64,000 bases of DNA from DAOTWA01 sp963702935 (GTDB lineage: Bacteria > Chloroflexota > Anaerolineae > Anaerolineales > Anaerolineaceae). The position numbers were made by a program, and so were the translations under genes. The number at the start of each line of letters is the position of its first letter. Within the stretch, counting starts at the first letter, position 1. The stretch spans positions 3,038,001-3,102,000 of the forward strand of contig OY969772.1 of assembly GCA_963702935.1 (NCBI GenBank), in the 5' to 3' direction. Of this stretch, positions 1 to 7,526 are shown piece by piece. The notes under the pieces are model-generated. The model saw only the letters and a program-made list of their open reading frames with translations. It was not told the origin of the DNA and searched no databases.

Positions 1-840
1 ACTCTTCCCGTTCATCTACTTCTAACGGGTCGGAAAGATCGGTACGGAAATCCGTACACCAAAAACCTTCCCGCTGTTGGATTTCAAGATTGAATCCCGA
101 TGCTTGGCAAAACACACGACCTAATAAATATGCTGCGGTAAGGTGCTTACTACCGTGAATTCGCAATCGAGGGCGCCCGTAGGCTTTTGCCAGTTCTGCT
201 TTTACATCTAGCAGCCCATGCGTCACACGTTCCCAATTAGCGCTCTTGGCTAGGTCACCTTTCGACTGGAAGAGGGCTGTAGCATCAACTTGTAGGATAT
301 CATTTTCAGCGGTTGGCAATACTTCTCGTGTAGAGAACTGAAAAGACAATTGAAGAGGCTCTTGCAGCAGAACGTGTTGACTGATTTGGCGGCGGAGTAT
401 ATGTCTGGCTACTCCACTGAATTGATCTAGCAAAGTACCGATATCAGTTCCATCAGAAGTCTGAGGATTCCTTGAGTATGATATTTGCTGAGATCCATCC
501 CGAAATAATTGAGGCTCTGCTTGGATAAGTCAGAAAAACTCAACCGTCGTGGGACTGCGAACAACACAAAATCTTTACTTCTCTCAACGGCCTGAATGCC
601 AGCCGGGACTTCCACATCTCGGATAAAGGGGCGTTCAAATACTTCGGGTGTAGCATAAAGCAACAGACCGAAGCAGTCTTCTTGGATCGCTCGGCGCGCT
701 TCGTCTGGTGAGCTATCTCCGATCAGAAACCCGCCTTGCTTGTCTACCCATGGGATGACCCCGCGCAAGCGCAACTCCTGGGCTAGAGCATAGACCTCAG
801 CCGCATCCCCGCTGTAATGACAAATGAATAGTTTCTTCAT
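1..840 (-). CDS. TIR-SAVED CBASS effector, frameshifted and cut by window edge
   Basis: Effector gene of the CBASS operon. The first frame (840 down to a TAG at 429-427) encodes a TIR domain: it opens MKKLFICHYSGD and has a glutamate at about residue 77 (RDVEVPAGI) where the TIR NADase glutamate usually lies. The -1 frame is open from about 475 to base 1 and contains a SAVED-type core (IHGSKHLTAAYLLGRVF, then a conserved Trp-Cys segment). TIR-SAVED proteins are known CBASS effectors: SAVED binds the cyclic oligonucleotide and the assembled TIR domains destroy NAD+. Joining the frames near 455-475 (one base lost) gives a continuous protein of over 270 residues. The start overlaps the E2 gene by 4 bp. 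I see no canonical slippery heptamer. TIR and SAVED calls are by eye from motifs. Confidence 0.8.
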
Positions 841-1253
841 GTATCAACCGGTTTTTTCTTCCTCCCTGTGTGTGGGGCTTCTGGCCCTAACCATTTCCCA
901 GTAGCTTGCCAGTATTCATAAAAGAAGAGCCATTCGGCAGCCCATGGCACAATAGTATCGGCGATCAACTTCGACTTCGTCCATGAGCCATCGTTATAAT
1001 ATAAACAGAGCGAACCATCCCCGAATGTGTGAGGTGCATTCTCGCATATTTGGGGGTGTAACACACGGACGTCCGGCCCACTCTGGTGGTTGTAAGAGAT
1101 TTGGACTAAATATTTAGGTGAGGAAGAAGAGGGTTGGAGAGTCCCAGTCCAGATCCCTAATCTCCGCGAATGCTTGAATTCTGGGAAAAGCTTATGCATT
1201 TGCAAATCCTGAACTGCTAGAGATGGATACCTTGTTTTCGGTAATTTGCTCAA
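837..1253 (-). CDS. CBASS E2-like conjugation protein (type II-short)
   Basis: A 138-residue protein resembling the stand-alone bacterial E2-like proteins of type II-short CBASS. The segment HTFGDGSLCLYYNDGSW (residues 75-91) matches the E2-type active site, with Cys83 as candidate catalytic cysteine and an upstream His. A Trp-rich C-terminal helix (WAAEWLFFYEYW) is typical of this family. In related systems the E2 modifies the nucleotidyltransferase and tunes its activity, without a separate E1 or JAB protease gene. The gene overlaps the CD-NTase upstream and the effector downstream by 4 bp each (ATGA), so the three are translationally coupled. No E1 or JAB-like gene lies in the visible part of the operon, but the left edge is truncated. 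Confidence 0.75.
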   Translation of the reverse strand: MSKLPKTRYPSLAVQDLQMHKLFPEFKHSRRLGIWTGTLQPSSSSPKYLVQISYNHQSGPDVRVLHPQICENAPHTFGDGSLCLYYNDGSWTKSKLIADTIVPWAAEWLFFYEYWQATGKWLGPEAPHTGRKKKPVDT

Positions 1254-2380
1254 TTGCTTTCTTTCCCGTAAAACTGATGTGGAGGCGATTGGACTGAGCT
1301 CTTCTCAGATGTAGTTCCAATTAATAGAGTTCCTGAGGAGGTAACCCGGAGAGTTCCTGCGCTCCGTGCAGCAGCAATTGCTTTAGCTTCGTCTTCTACA
1401 GTGGTCGGGAAATACTCGTCGTCATTTTCGTGATTGAAAACCTTCTGCCAGAGATCAACAGCATCGGCCTCTGTATCGCATTCCAGTGCTCGTTTTGCCC
1501 ATCCCAACGATTCGTTCACACGGCGCATGAACGTTTCAAACTCTGCCCTTTCCCAATTCCAAGCCACATTATTTTCAAGCATGGGGTCGGGAATTATTGG
1601 AACAGCGTTCTCCTCTGAAAAATATGGTGCATAGTTCTCATAGATGGTCCCCAACAGGTTGGTAAAAATTTCGGCGTAGGACATCCCCCCAAACTCAATT
1701 TGTCCATCTCTGATTGATCTAATAGTCATACATTCGAGCCAATAGCTCTTTGGGCGCCTATAGATCATGCGCTCGTCGCGCCAATGTTTGAGCATCCTGA
1801 TTAGCGGTACAACCTTAGAGCTATTTTCATGGTTTATTACAGACAAAGATTTGCCATATCCAAGGGGATCGGTTTCAATCCACTTGCTCCAGTCCCAATC
1901 AGGTACCCATAAAGGATTATCCAGTCCGTCCAATGCAACAACAGGGACGATATCTAATTCAAATGTCTCGTCAATCTGATCAATATCGTTTGAGAGGGTA
2001 AAGGTTAGGTGAACTGAGCGACGTTGTCTACGAATAGCTGGTTCGGCGTCTATGATCCCATTTTTGTTGCCAAGATGTTCGGGAAGATCTTGCAAGGCGT
2101 TAATAAGATGATTGAGGGCGTCTGTTGGTTGCTTATCCTTGTCGGTTTTGTATTCCGGATTTAAGAATACGAGTATGTCTACGTCTTTGATATTCTTCGT
2201 AGCCGTTGAACGACCGTATGAACCTGCTAAGCGGGATTGAGGATATACCGTCTTTAGCAGATCTGTCTCTTTTAGGTAGTCCCTGACGCGACCTGGAATG
2301 GTTTTGGCCATTTCAGATCGATTTTTGCGCGGCAGGATATTGGTAAGCAGTTTGTCGAAATGATCTGGTAACGTGTACAT
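1250..2380 (-). CDS. CD-NTase (cGAS/DncV-like nucleotidyltransferase)
   Basis: Signal-producing enzyme of the CBASS operon: on phage infection such enzymes make cyclic oligonucleotides. The polymerase-beta-type core is visible: GSYGRST at about residues 53-59, the metal-binding pair DVD about ten residues later, and a third aspartate in FELDIVP near residue 143. The length (376 residues from this start) fits the family. I chose ATG 2380 because AAGGA lies 4 bases upstream; a GTG at 2392 would add four residues. The gene is first in the operon and overlaps the E2 gene by 4 bp. The nucleotide product cannot be read from the sequence. Base composition is clearly AT-richer than nrdJ next door, consistent with horizontal acquisition. 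Confidence 0.88.
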   Translation of the reverse strand: MYTLPDHFDKLLTNILPRKNRSEMAKTIPGRVRDYLKETDLLKTVYPQSRLAGSYGRSTATKNIKDVDILVFLNPEYKTDKDKQPTDALNHLINALQDLPEHLGNKNGIIDAEPAIRRQRRSVHLTFTLSNDIDQIDETFELDIVPVVALDGLDNPLWVPDWDWSKWIETDPLGYGKSLSVINHENSSKVVPLIRMLKHWRDERMIYRRPKSYWLECMTIRSIRDGQIEFGGMSYAEIFTNLLGTIYENYAPYFSEENAVPIIPDPMLENNVAWNWERAEFETFMRRVNESLGWAKRALECDTEADAVDLWQKVFNHENDDEYFPTTVEDEAKAIAAARSAGTLRVTSSGTLLIGTTSEKSSVQSPPHQFYGKESN

Positions 2381-2503
2381 ATGTTCCTTCACAAAGAATC
2401 TACATGTTTCCGCGAAAATATAAGTTAGTTGAACTCATTTGATCTAGTTTTTAAATGAATTGCGTTAAAAACGAAAATTCTCATTATGCCTGTTGGTAAT
2501 TCC

Positions 2504-5500
2504 TTAGCACTCACTATACCCGCATGAGTAGCACTTGTGGCAGCCCTCCTCATTCACCATCGCCGCCTGGCCGCACTCGGGACACAGGTCGCCGATCTTC
2601 AAGAAGGGCTGCTCGGAAGCTCCCGATAAGGCCGCCGGCGCGCCCCCGTTGCCGTTGTTGGAGGCGTGCAGCACCGGGCTGCTTTCCTGCACCTCGGCCA
2701 GCCGGTTCTGGAAGTACTCGTCCAGCACGTGCGACAGCCCGTCCGGCAGCGAGCGCACCCGGTTGGGGCCGAAGCCCAGCGAGCGCCCCCCGCCGATGCC
2801 GGAGAGCTGGCGCATGACCTCCTTGAGGCGCTCCAGCGGCTCCACCGGCGAGGCCAGGCGCAGGATGTACGAGATCAAGCGCCCGATGGCCTCCGAGACC
2901 GCCGCCGTGTCCGAGCCGGCCTTGGCCGTGTTGATGAACACCTCGAAGGGCTGGTCGCCGCCGTTCTCGTTGATCGTCACGAAGGCCTTGCCCAGGGGGG
3001 TCTCGATGGTGTAGGTGAAGCCGTGCAGGTAGCGCGGGCGCGGCTTCTTGTTCTCGTACCAGATGGGCATTTGCTCCGTGGCGTGCGCCGCCGGGGCCTC
3101 GGCCGGCTGCTTGCTCTCGGCGGTGGCCTTGGTCTCCAGCACCACTTTCTCGCGCGAGCCGGTCACGTACACGGTGATGCCCTTGCAGCCCAGCTCCCAG
3201 GCCAGTTGGTACGCCGTGGCCACGTCCTCTTCCAGGGCGTCGGCGGAGAAGTTGATCGTCTTGGACAGGCTGTTGTCCACGAAGGCTTGCAGGGCGGCCT
3301 GCATGCGCACGTGCTCTTCGGCCGTGATGTCGGCGGAGACCACGAACACGTCGCGCAGGCTGGCGGGCAGCTCGGCGATGTTCTGGCAGGTGCCCTGTTC
3401 CATCACGCGCTGGATGATGTCCTGGCGCAGCTCGGCGGCCACGCCCGCCCCTTCCAGGGCGCGCTCGAACAGCGGGCTGGCGTAGGCCAGTTGCAAGTCC
3501 TTGCCGTTGTCGTTGACGTGGCGCACGTAGGCCAGCGCGAAGACCGGCTCGCAGCCGTAGCCCTCGCAGCCCGCCACCGTGGCGATCGTGCCGGTGGGCG
3601 CGATGGTGGCCTGCGCCGCGTTGCGGATGCCGTGCTGGCGGATGCCTTCCACCGCCCGGCTCCAATCCAGCGCCGGGCGTCCCCACTCGTGCTGGTAGGG
3701 CGCCAGCGGCGTGGGCGGCTCCCAGGCCATGCCGGAGGGATCGTACAGGCTGCCCTGGATGGCCAGGAAGGGGCCGCGCTCCTTGCTCAGCTCGATGCTG
3801 GTCAGCACCGCGTGGTAGCGCACGAACTCGATCACCTGCGCGGCGAACTCCAGGCTCTCGGGCGAGCCGTAGCGGATGCCGGCGTGGTACATCAGGTCCG
3901 CCAGCCCCATGATGCCCAGCCCGATGCGCCGCGCGCGCAGGGCCGCCTCGCGCAATTGCGGCACGGCCGGCACGTACTGGTTGGCGTCCACCACGTCGTC
4001 CAGGAAGACGGTGGCCAGCACCGCGCTCTGGCGCAGCTTGTCCCAGTCCACGCTGCCGTCCGGCGCGAAGTGCTCGGCCAGGTTGACGGATCCCAGGCAG
4101 CAGTTTTCGTAAGGCCCAAGCCATTGCTCTCCGCATCCTCGCGAAACAAACCCTTCTGTGATCCAGGTATCGCTTTTTGGCTCGTAAATATCGTAGACTT
4201 TGTCAACGCCGGCAGGTAGGATTTTCACCACTTTGGCAGCCCAATTCCCGCCCGTGAAGTTCGATGTCAACGCAGCTTCTTCAATCCGCATCTGTTTTTC
4301 TGGGTGGCTCAGGTGTATCTGTTCGAAAAATCTCCCAAAGCTCTCACCTGAGATCGTAACATCATGTTTGGGGCGGTCAAAGCGGATTTCTCGGCCATTG
4401 ATCGTATGCCTTTGGCGTTGACTGGTTGAGATTCTGGCATAAATACCGAACATCAGCAATATTCGACGTAACTGTCGAGCCAGTTCCAGGCTGGCAGTAT
4501 GATAGCGCAATAACGGATGGTTAGATTGCAGATCGACGCTACCGTCCGTGGAAAACAGTCCATCCAATAAACCGATTAGGAATTCACGATTGCTATTGAC
4601 GAATACCTCGGGCAGTCGTTTCTGAGGGCTTCTTGCCGGTTCCAGGGGGAGAGATTTGACCCAGTCTGCAATGACTCTGCCAGGTTTTGGATCCATCATC
4701 ATCGAGCGGCTGTTCTCGTTGATGTAGGAATACATTTTCTCCACCCCCACTTTAGCGAAAGCCTTTTCGAGGATCAAATTCCACTCTTTTTCGTCTGCAT
4801 GGGTAGAAATTCTGACGACATTCTTGGAAAGCGCGTGGGGAGTATAGCACCCATCTCCCACGAGTACCCCCACTAGGAAGCCGTATTCCTGGTCCGTTAA
4901 ATGCTCCAACTTCCCTGGCACAGGATTGTCCGGTGTCGTTGCTCGGTACACTCGTATCCAATCACCAGTTTTCAGTTCATCCAGGCGACGCGGCTCAAAG
5001 AATTTTGTTCTCGAATCTCGCGCGTGGAATTGGTGGGAGGCTGTGGCACGCACCACAGCGCCATCGGAAAGGTACAGATCAAATACGGGCACGTTCTCAT
5101 TGACCTCGATCGCGGCGACCCTCCCGGTTCCTAAGACTGTACAAATCAAATCGCCTTCACGAATGCTATCTGCTCTCTGCCATCCACCTGGCGTTGCAAT
5201 CAGCGTCTCGCCGGTGACACACGGGTTGGTGGCCTCTAACTGATACAGGTGGGGTACCGGGTTGGAGCGGTTGGCTGCGTCCAGGAAGAGCATGCCCGGC
5301 TCGCCGTTGTGGTGCGCCTGGTGCACGATCTTTTGGAACAGCTCGCGGGCGCGCACGCGCTTGTACACGCGGATGGGCACGCCGGCCCGTTCGGCCTGTT
5401 CCAGGGTGCCGCTGAACTGCTTGTATTGCGGCGAGCTCACGTCTGGGAAGCGCAGCTCCCATTCCGCGTCGTTCTCCACCGCCTGCATGAAGGCGTCCGT

Positions 5501-6172
5501 GATGCCCACCGAGATGTTGAAGTTGGTGATCTGGTTCTCGTCGGTCTTGCAGGTGATGAATTCCTCCACGTCTGGGTGGTCCACGCGCAAGACGGCCATG
5601 TTGGCCCCGCGCCGCGTGCCGCCCTGCGCCACCTCGCCGAAGGCGTGGTCGTACACGCGCAGGAAGCCCACCGGCCCGGTGGCCTGCCCGGCCGAGGATT
5701 TCACCAGGGTGCCCTTGGGGCGCAGGCGCGAGAAGGAGAAGCCGTTGCCGCCGCCCGTCTGCTGGATCAGCGCGGCGTCGCGCAGGGTCTGGAAGATGCC
5801 GGTGCCGTCGCGCCCCATGTCGTCGCTGATGGGCAGCACGAAGCAGGCGGCCAGTTGCCCCAGCGGGGTGCCCGCCCCGGTGAAGGTGGGCGAGTTGGGA
5901 AAGAAGCGCTTGCTGGTGAGCAGCTCGAAGAACTCCCCGGCGCGCGCCAGCGCGTCTCCGCCCCAGGCCTCTTCCACTTTCGCCACGTGGTAGGCCACGC
6001 GCCAGAACATCTCCTCGACCGTCTCGGCCGGCTTGCCATCCTGCCCGCGCCGCACGTAACGGCGCTCCAAGACCTGGCGGGCGTTGTCGGTCAGGTTCAC
6101 CGGCGGGATGTCGGCTGGCAGGGGTGGGGTGGGCAGTAAGCCCTGTTTGCGTACTTCTGTTTTGGTCGCCAT
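2504..6172 (-). CDS. nrdJ: Adenosylcobalamin-dependent ribonucleotide reductase (class II), intein-containing
   Basis: Reduces ribonucleotides to deoxyribonucleotides with a B12-derived radical, so it works without oxygen and without a separate radical subunit. The 1222-residue product is long because of an intein at residues 318-679; without it the enzyme is 860 residues. Visible family marks are FSFSRLRPKG, the active-site loop NPCGEQ (interrupted by the intein), the GIMGLADLMYHAGI region, PTGTIATVAGCEGYGCEP, and a C-terminal Cys-rich tail (CPECG, then C-x2-C and C-x4-C spacing) that probably relays electrons. The gene starts 9 bases after nrdR, with SD-like AGGGAG just upstream, so the two form an operon. 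The extein is strongly GC-rich while the intein is not. Confidence 0.96.
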   Translation of the reverse strand: MATKTEVRKQGLLPTPPLPADIPPVNLTDNARQVLERRYVRRGQDGKPAETVEEMFWRVAYHVAKVEEAWGGDALARAGEFFELLTSKRFFPNSPTFTGAGTPLGQLAACFVLPISDDMGRDGTGIFQTLRDAALIQQTGGGNGFSFSRLRPKGTLVKSSAGQATGPVGFLRVYDHAFGEVAQGGTRRGANMAVLRVDHPDVEEFITCKTDENQITNFNISVGITDAFMQAVENDAEWELRFPDVSSPQYKQFSGTLEQAERAGVPIRVYKRVRARELFQKIVHQAHHNGEPGMLFLDAANRSNPVPHLYQLEATNPCVTGETLIATPGGWQRADSIREGDLICTVLGTGRVAAIEVNENVPVFDLYLSDGAVVRATASHQFHARDSRTKFFEPRRLDELKTGDWIRVYRATTPDNPVPGKLEHLTDQEYGFLVGVLVGDGCYTPHALSKNVVRISTHADEKEWNLILEKAFAKVGVEKMYSYINENSRSMMMDPKPGRVIADWVKSLPLEPARSPQKRLPEVFVNSNREFLIGLLDGLFSTDGSVDLQSNHPLLRYHTASLELARQLRRILLMFGIYARISTSQRQRHTINGREIRFDRPKHDVTISGESFGRFFEQIHLSHPEKQMRIEEAALTSNFTGGNWAAKVVKILPAGVDKVYDIYEPKSDTWITEGFVSRGCGEQWLGPYENCCLGSVNLAEHFAPDGSVDWDKLRQSAVLATVFLDDVVDANQYVPAVPQLREAALRARRIGLGIMGLADLMYHAGIRYGSPESLEFAAQVIEFVRYHAVLTSIELSKERGPFLAIQGSLYDPSGMAWEPPTPLAPYQHEWGRPALDWSRAVEGIRQHGIRNAAQATIAPTGTIATVAGCEGYGCEPVFALAYVRHVNDNGKDLQLAYASPLFERALEGAGVAAELRQDIIQRVMEQGTCQNIAELPASLRDVFVVSADITAEEHVRMQAALQAFVDNSLSKTINFSADALEEDVATAYQLAWELGCKGITVYVTGSREKVVLETKATAESKQPAEAPAAHATEQMPIWYENKKPRPRYLHGFTYTIETPLGKAFVTINENGGDQPFEVFINTAKAGSDTAAVSEAIGRLISYILRLASPVEPLERLKEVMRQLSGIGGGRSLGFGPNRVRSLPDGLSHVLDEYFQNRLAEVQESSPVLHASNNGNGGAPAALSGASEQPFLKIGDLCPECGQAAMVNEEGCHKCYSCGYSEC
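4136..5221 (-). other. Intein with LAGLIDADG homing endonuclease, atypical C-terminal splice site
   Basis: In-frame 362-residue insertion in NrdJ. It begins with Cys (CVTGETLIATPGGW, block A), has TASH at intein residues 60-63 (block B TxxH), two LAGLIDADG-type motifs (LVGVLVGDG at 116-124 and LLDGLFSTDG further on), and a block F-like VYDIYEPKSDTWITEGF. The C-extein starts with the Cys of CGEQ. Splicing therefore would rejoin NP and CGEQ, restoring the NPCGEQ loop whose Cys carries the thiyl radical. The last two intein residues are Arg-Gly, not the usual His-Asn, so standard Asn cyclisation is not possible. Base composition is visibly lower in GC than the flanking extein, a sign of separate origin. 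Confidence 0.93.
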
Positions 6173-6181
6173 TATTCTCCC

Positions 6182-6632
6182 TCAGGATTCCAGTAATCGG
6201 TCGATCTCGTCGCGGATGGCGTGGAGATCATTCAGGTGTAGATACACGATCGCGTAGCGCACGTACGCGATCAGGTCGAGCTCTTTCAGGCCGCTGATCA
6301 CCATGTCGCCCACGGTGCGCGAGGAGACCTCGGCGCGGCCCATCTGCTGCAGGGCCGACTTCGATCTCTCCCACCAGGTGCTCGATGGCGGCGGCTGAAA
6401 CGGGGCGCTTGGCGCACGAGATGCGAATGCCGTGGGCCAGTTTTTCCTGGTCGAATTCTTCGCGCGTGCCATCCCGCTTGACGATCAGCGGCGTAGCCAG
6501 GATGGGGCGCTCGTAGGTGCTAAAACGCTGGCCGCAGTGCTCGCACTCCCGGCGGCGGCGGATGCCGCCCCGGCTGTCGTGCGTGGTGTCGAGGACTTTT
6601 GAAGCATCGTACTGGCAGTAAGGACATCGCAT
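6182..6632 (-). CDS. nrdR: Transcriptional repressor NrdR (frameshifted in this sequence)
   Basis: NrdR senses ATP/dATP through an ATP-cone and represses ribonucleotide reductase genes. The N-terminal frame (from 6632) gives a zinc ribbon, MRCPYCQYDASKV ... CEHCGQRFSTYE, then the start of the ATP-cone (LIVKRDGTREEFD). Near 6360 the frame breaks; the rest of the ATP-cone continues in another frame as QQMGRAEVSSRTVGDMV ... ELDLIAYVRYAIVYL and stops at 6182. Removing one base (GAAG to GAG gives EIESALQQ) restores a 149-residue protein, the normal NrdR length. It lies 9 bases upstream of nrdJ in the same operon, and two candidate NrdR boxes lie before it, so autoregulation is likely. Confidence 0.9.
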
Positions 6633-6665
6633 CGGTGGCTTGCTCCATTCAGTTTGAAGGGTATA

Positions 6666-6712
6666 CCCCCAGATATGGCGGTATTGTTAAGCGTTCCCCC
6701 TACATCTAGCGT
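6666..6712 (-). promoter_or_regulatory. Two candidate NrdR boxes
   Basis: Two related 16-mers on the plus strand, cccccagatatggcgg (6666-6681) and cccctacatctagcgt (6697-6712), lie between the nrdR promoter and the nrdR start. They share CCCC-Y-A-S-A-T-M-T-R-G-C-G. Against the known NrdR box (about acaCwAtATaTwGtgt, from memory) I count roughly 9 and 11 matches of 16. The linker is 15 bp, so the starts are 31 bp apart, the three-turn spacing typical of tandem NrdR boxes. Confidence 0.6.
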
Positions 6713-6722
6713 CAGGAAATCC

Positions 6723-6751
6723 ATTTTAGCACAATTGATCGGTGATTGCAA
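6723..6751 (-). promoter_or_regulatory. Sigma70-like promoter of nrdR-nrdJ
   Basis: On the minus strand TTGCAA (6751-6746) is followed after exactly 17 bases by TAAAAT (6728-6723). The predicted start of transcription falls at about 6716, directly at the proximal candidate NrdR box, so repressor binding would block initiation. Confidence 0.7.
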
Positions 6752-6771
6752 TACTATTTCCCAACGCTTAT

Positions 6772-6883
6772 CTTAAAAAATCCCCGCGTCCGGGATTTTT
6801 TAAGACAAACGTAGGGCGGCTTTCCAAAGCCGCCGGTTATCAGCCTGCCGGACCCTAAAGGTTTTCTTAAAACCTTTAGGGTC
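6772..6883. terminator. Cluster of three strong hairpins, including one family A palindrome
   Basis: Three perfect inverted repeats in a row: cttaaaaaatccc / gggattttttaag (6772-6784 and 6792-6804), ggcggcttt / aaagccgcc (6815-6823 and 6826-6834), and gaccctaaaggtttt / aaaacctttagggtc (6851-6865 and 6869-6883). The first has an A tract before and a T tract inside the arms and could terminate in both directions. The third belongs to the palindrome family also seen at 13191, 52411 and 54071. They insulate the nrdR promoter from the end of the dcw operon. Confidence 0.7.
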
Positions 6884-7526
6884 TCTCTTATGGCGTTCTC
6901 ATGTTTCCTTGACAGCCACAATGATCTGTGTCATTACCCTACGGGTACGCAGAGCGGCGCGAGCCCTGGGTGTTCTTTGCCCTTCGGGCACGCAGAGCGC
7001 CAGGGCGTGGCGATCTCAGGGCCGGCACCGAGATTGCTTCGTCGGGCAAAGAACGCCCTCCTCGCAATGACAACCTTTATTCTTGAGAACGCCATGGGGT
7101 CTCTCTCATTTTCTCTTGCCAATACAGAACATTTGTGCTACAATCTCCCCGTGGCCATTCACTTCTCTCTACTCTCTACTCTCTATTTCCTCCTTGCCCC
7201 ATTCGTTTTCTTCGTTAAGGGATTCGTTTGCCCCCCACCGCTACGTCCGCACCTTTCCAACCGCAGAAACACCCCTCCATCTGGCGGTCAAAAAGCATTC
7301 GTTCTTAATTGTTCATGTTTCCGGATCAATTCAAAGGGCCTCCTCCCCCCAAATTGTGCTCTTCAATTTTGGGGGAGGCCGGGAGAGGGTGGCGTTAAAC
7401 GCTCGAGGCCCTGGCAGGCGTACACAACGCTGCCAGGGCCCATGAGGAACCAACCCCACTGGAGGATGGGGGTTTCAGGGAGGAACTTGAAGTTGGGCCG
7501 GCCGGATTCAGCCCCGGCCGGCGCGC
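6884..7526. repeat. Non-coding spacer with dispersed repeat and terminator hairpins
   Basis: No credible gene. About 6920-7075 resembles a widespread non-coding bacterial repeat containing gagattgcttcgtcgg ... ctcgcaatgac, with a nested copy of cgggcacgcagagcg-like units. A short run of ctctact repeats lies near 7170-7190. Two inverted repeats follow on the ftsZ-distal side: 7342-7356 with 7364-7378 (15 bp, one mismatch) and ggccctggcag / ctgccagggcc (7407-7417 with 7430-7440). The last is about 90 bases past the ftsZ stop and may end the dcw transcript. Confidence 0.55.

Noticed and set aside
440..480. Programmed -1 frameshift as the main explanation for the TIR-SAVED break
   Set aside because: No slippery heptamer, and similar single-base breaks occur in many other genes of the window.
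2550..4219. Long open frames on both strands within nrdJ
   Set aside because: Arg/Gly/Ala-rich shadow frames typical of GC-rich coding DNA; nrdJ explains the sequence.
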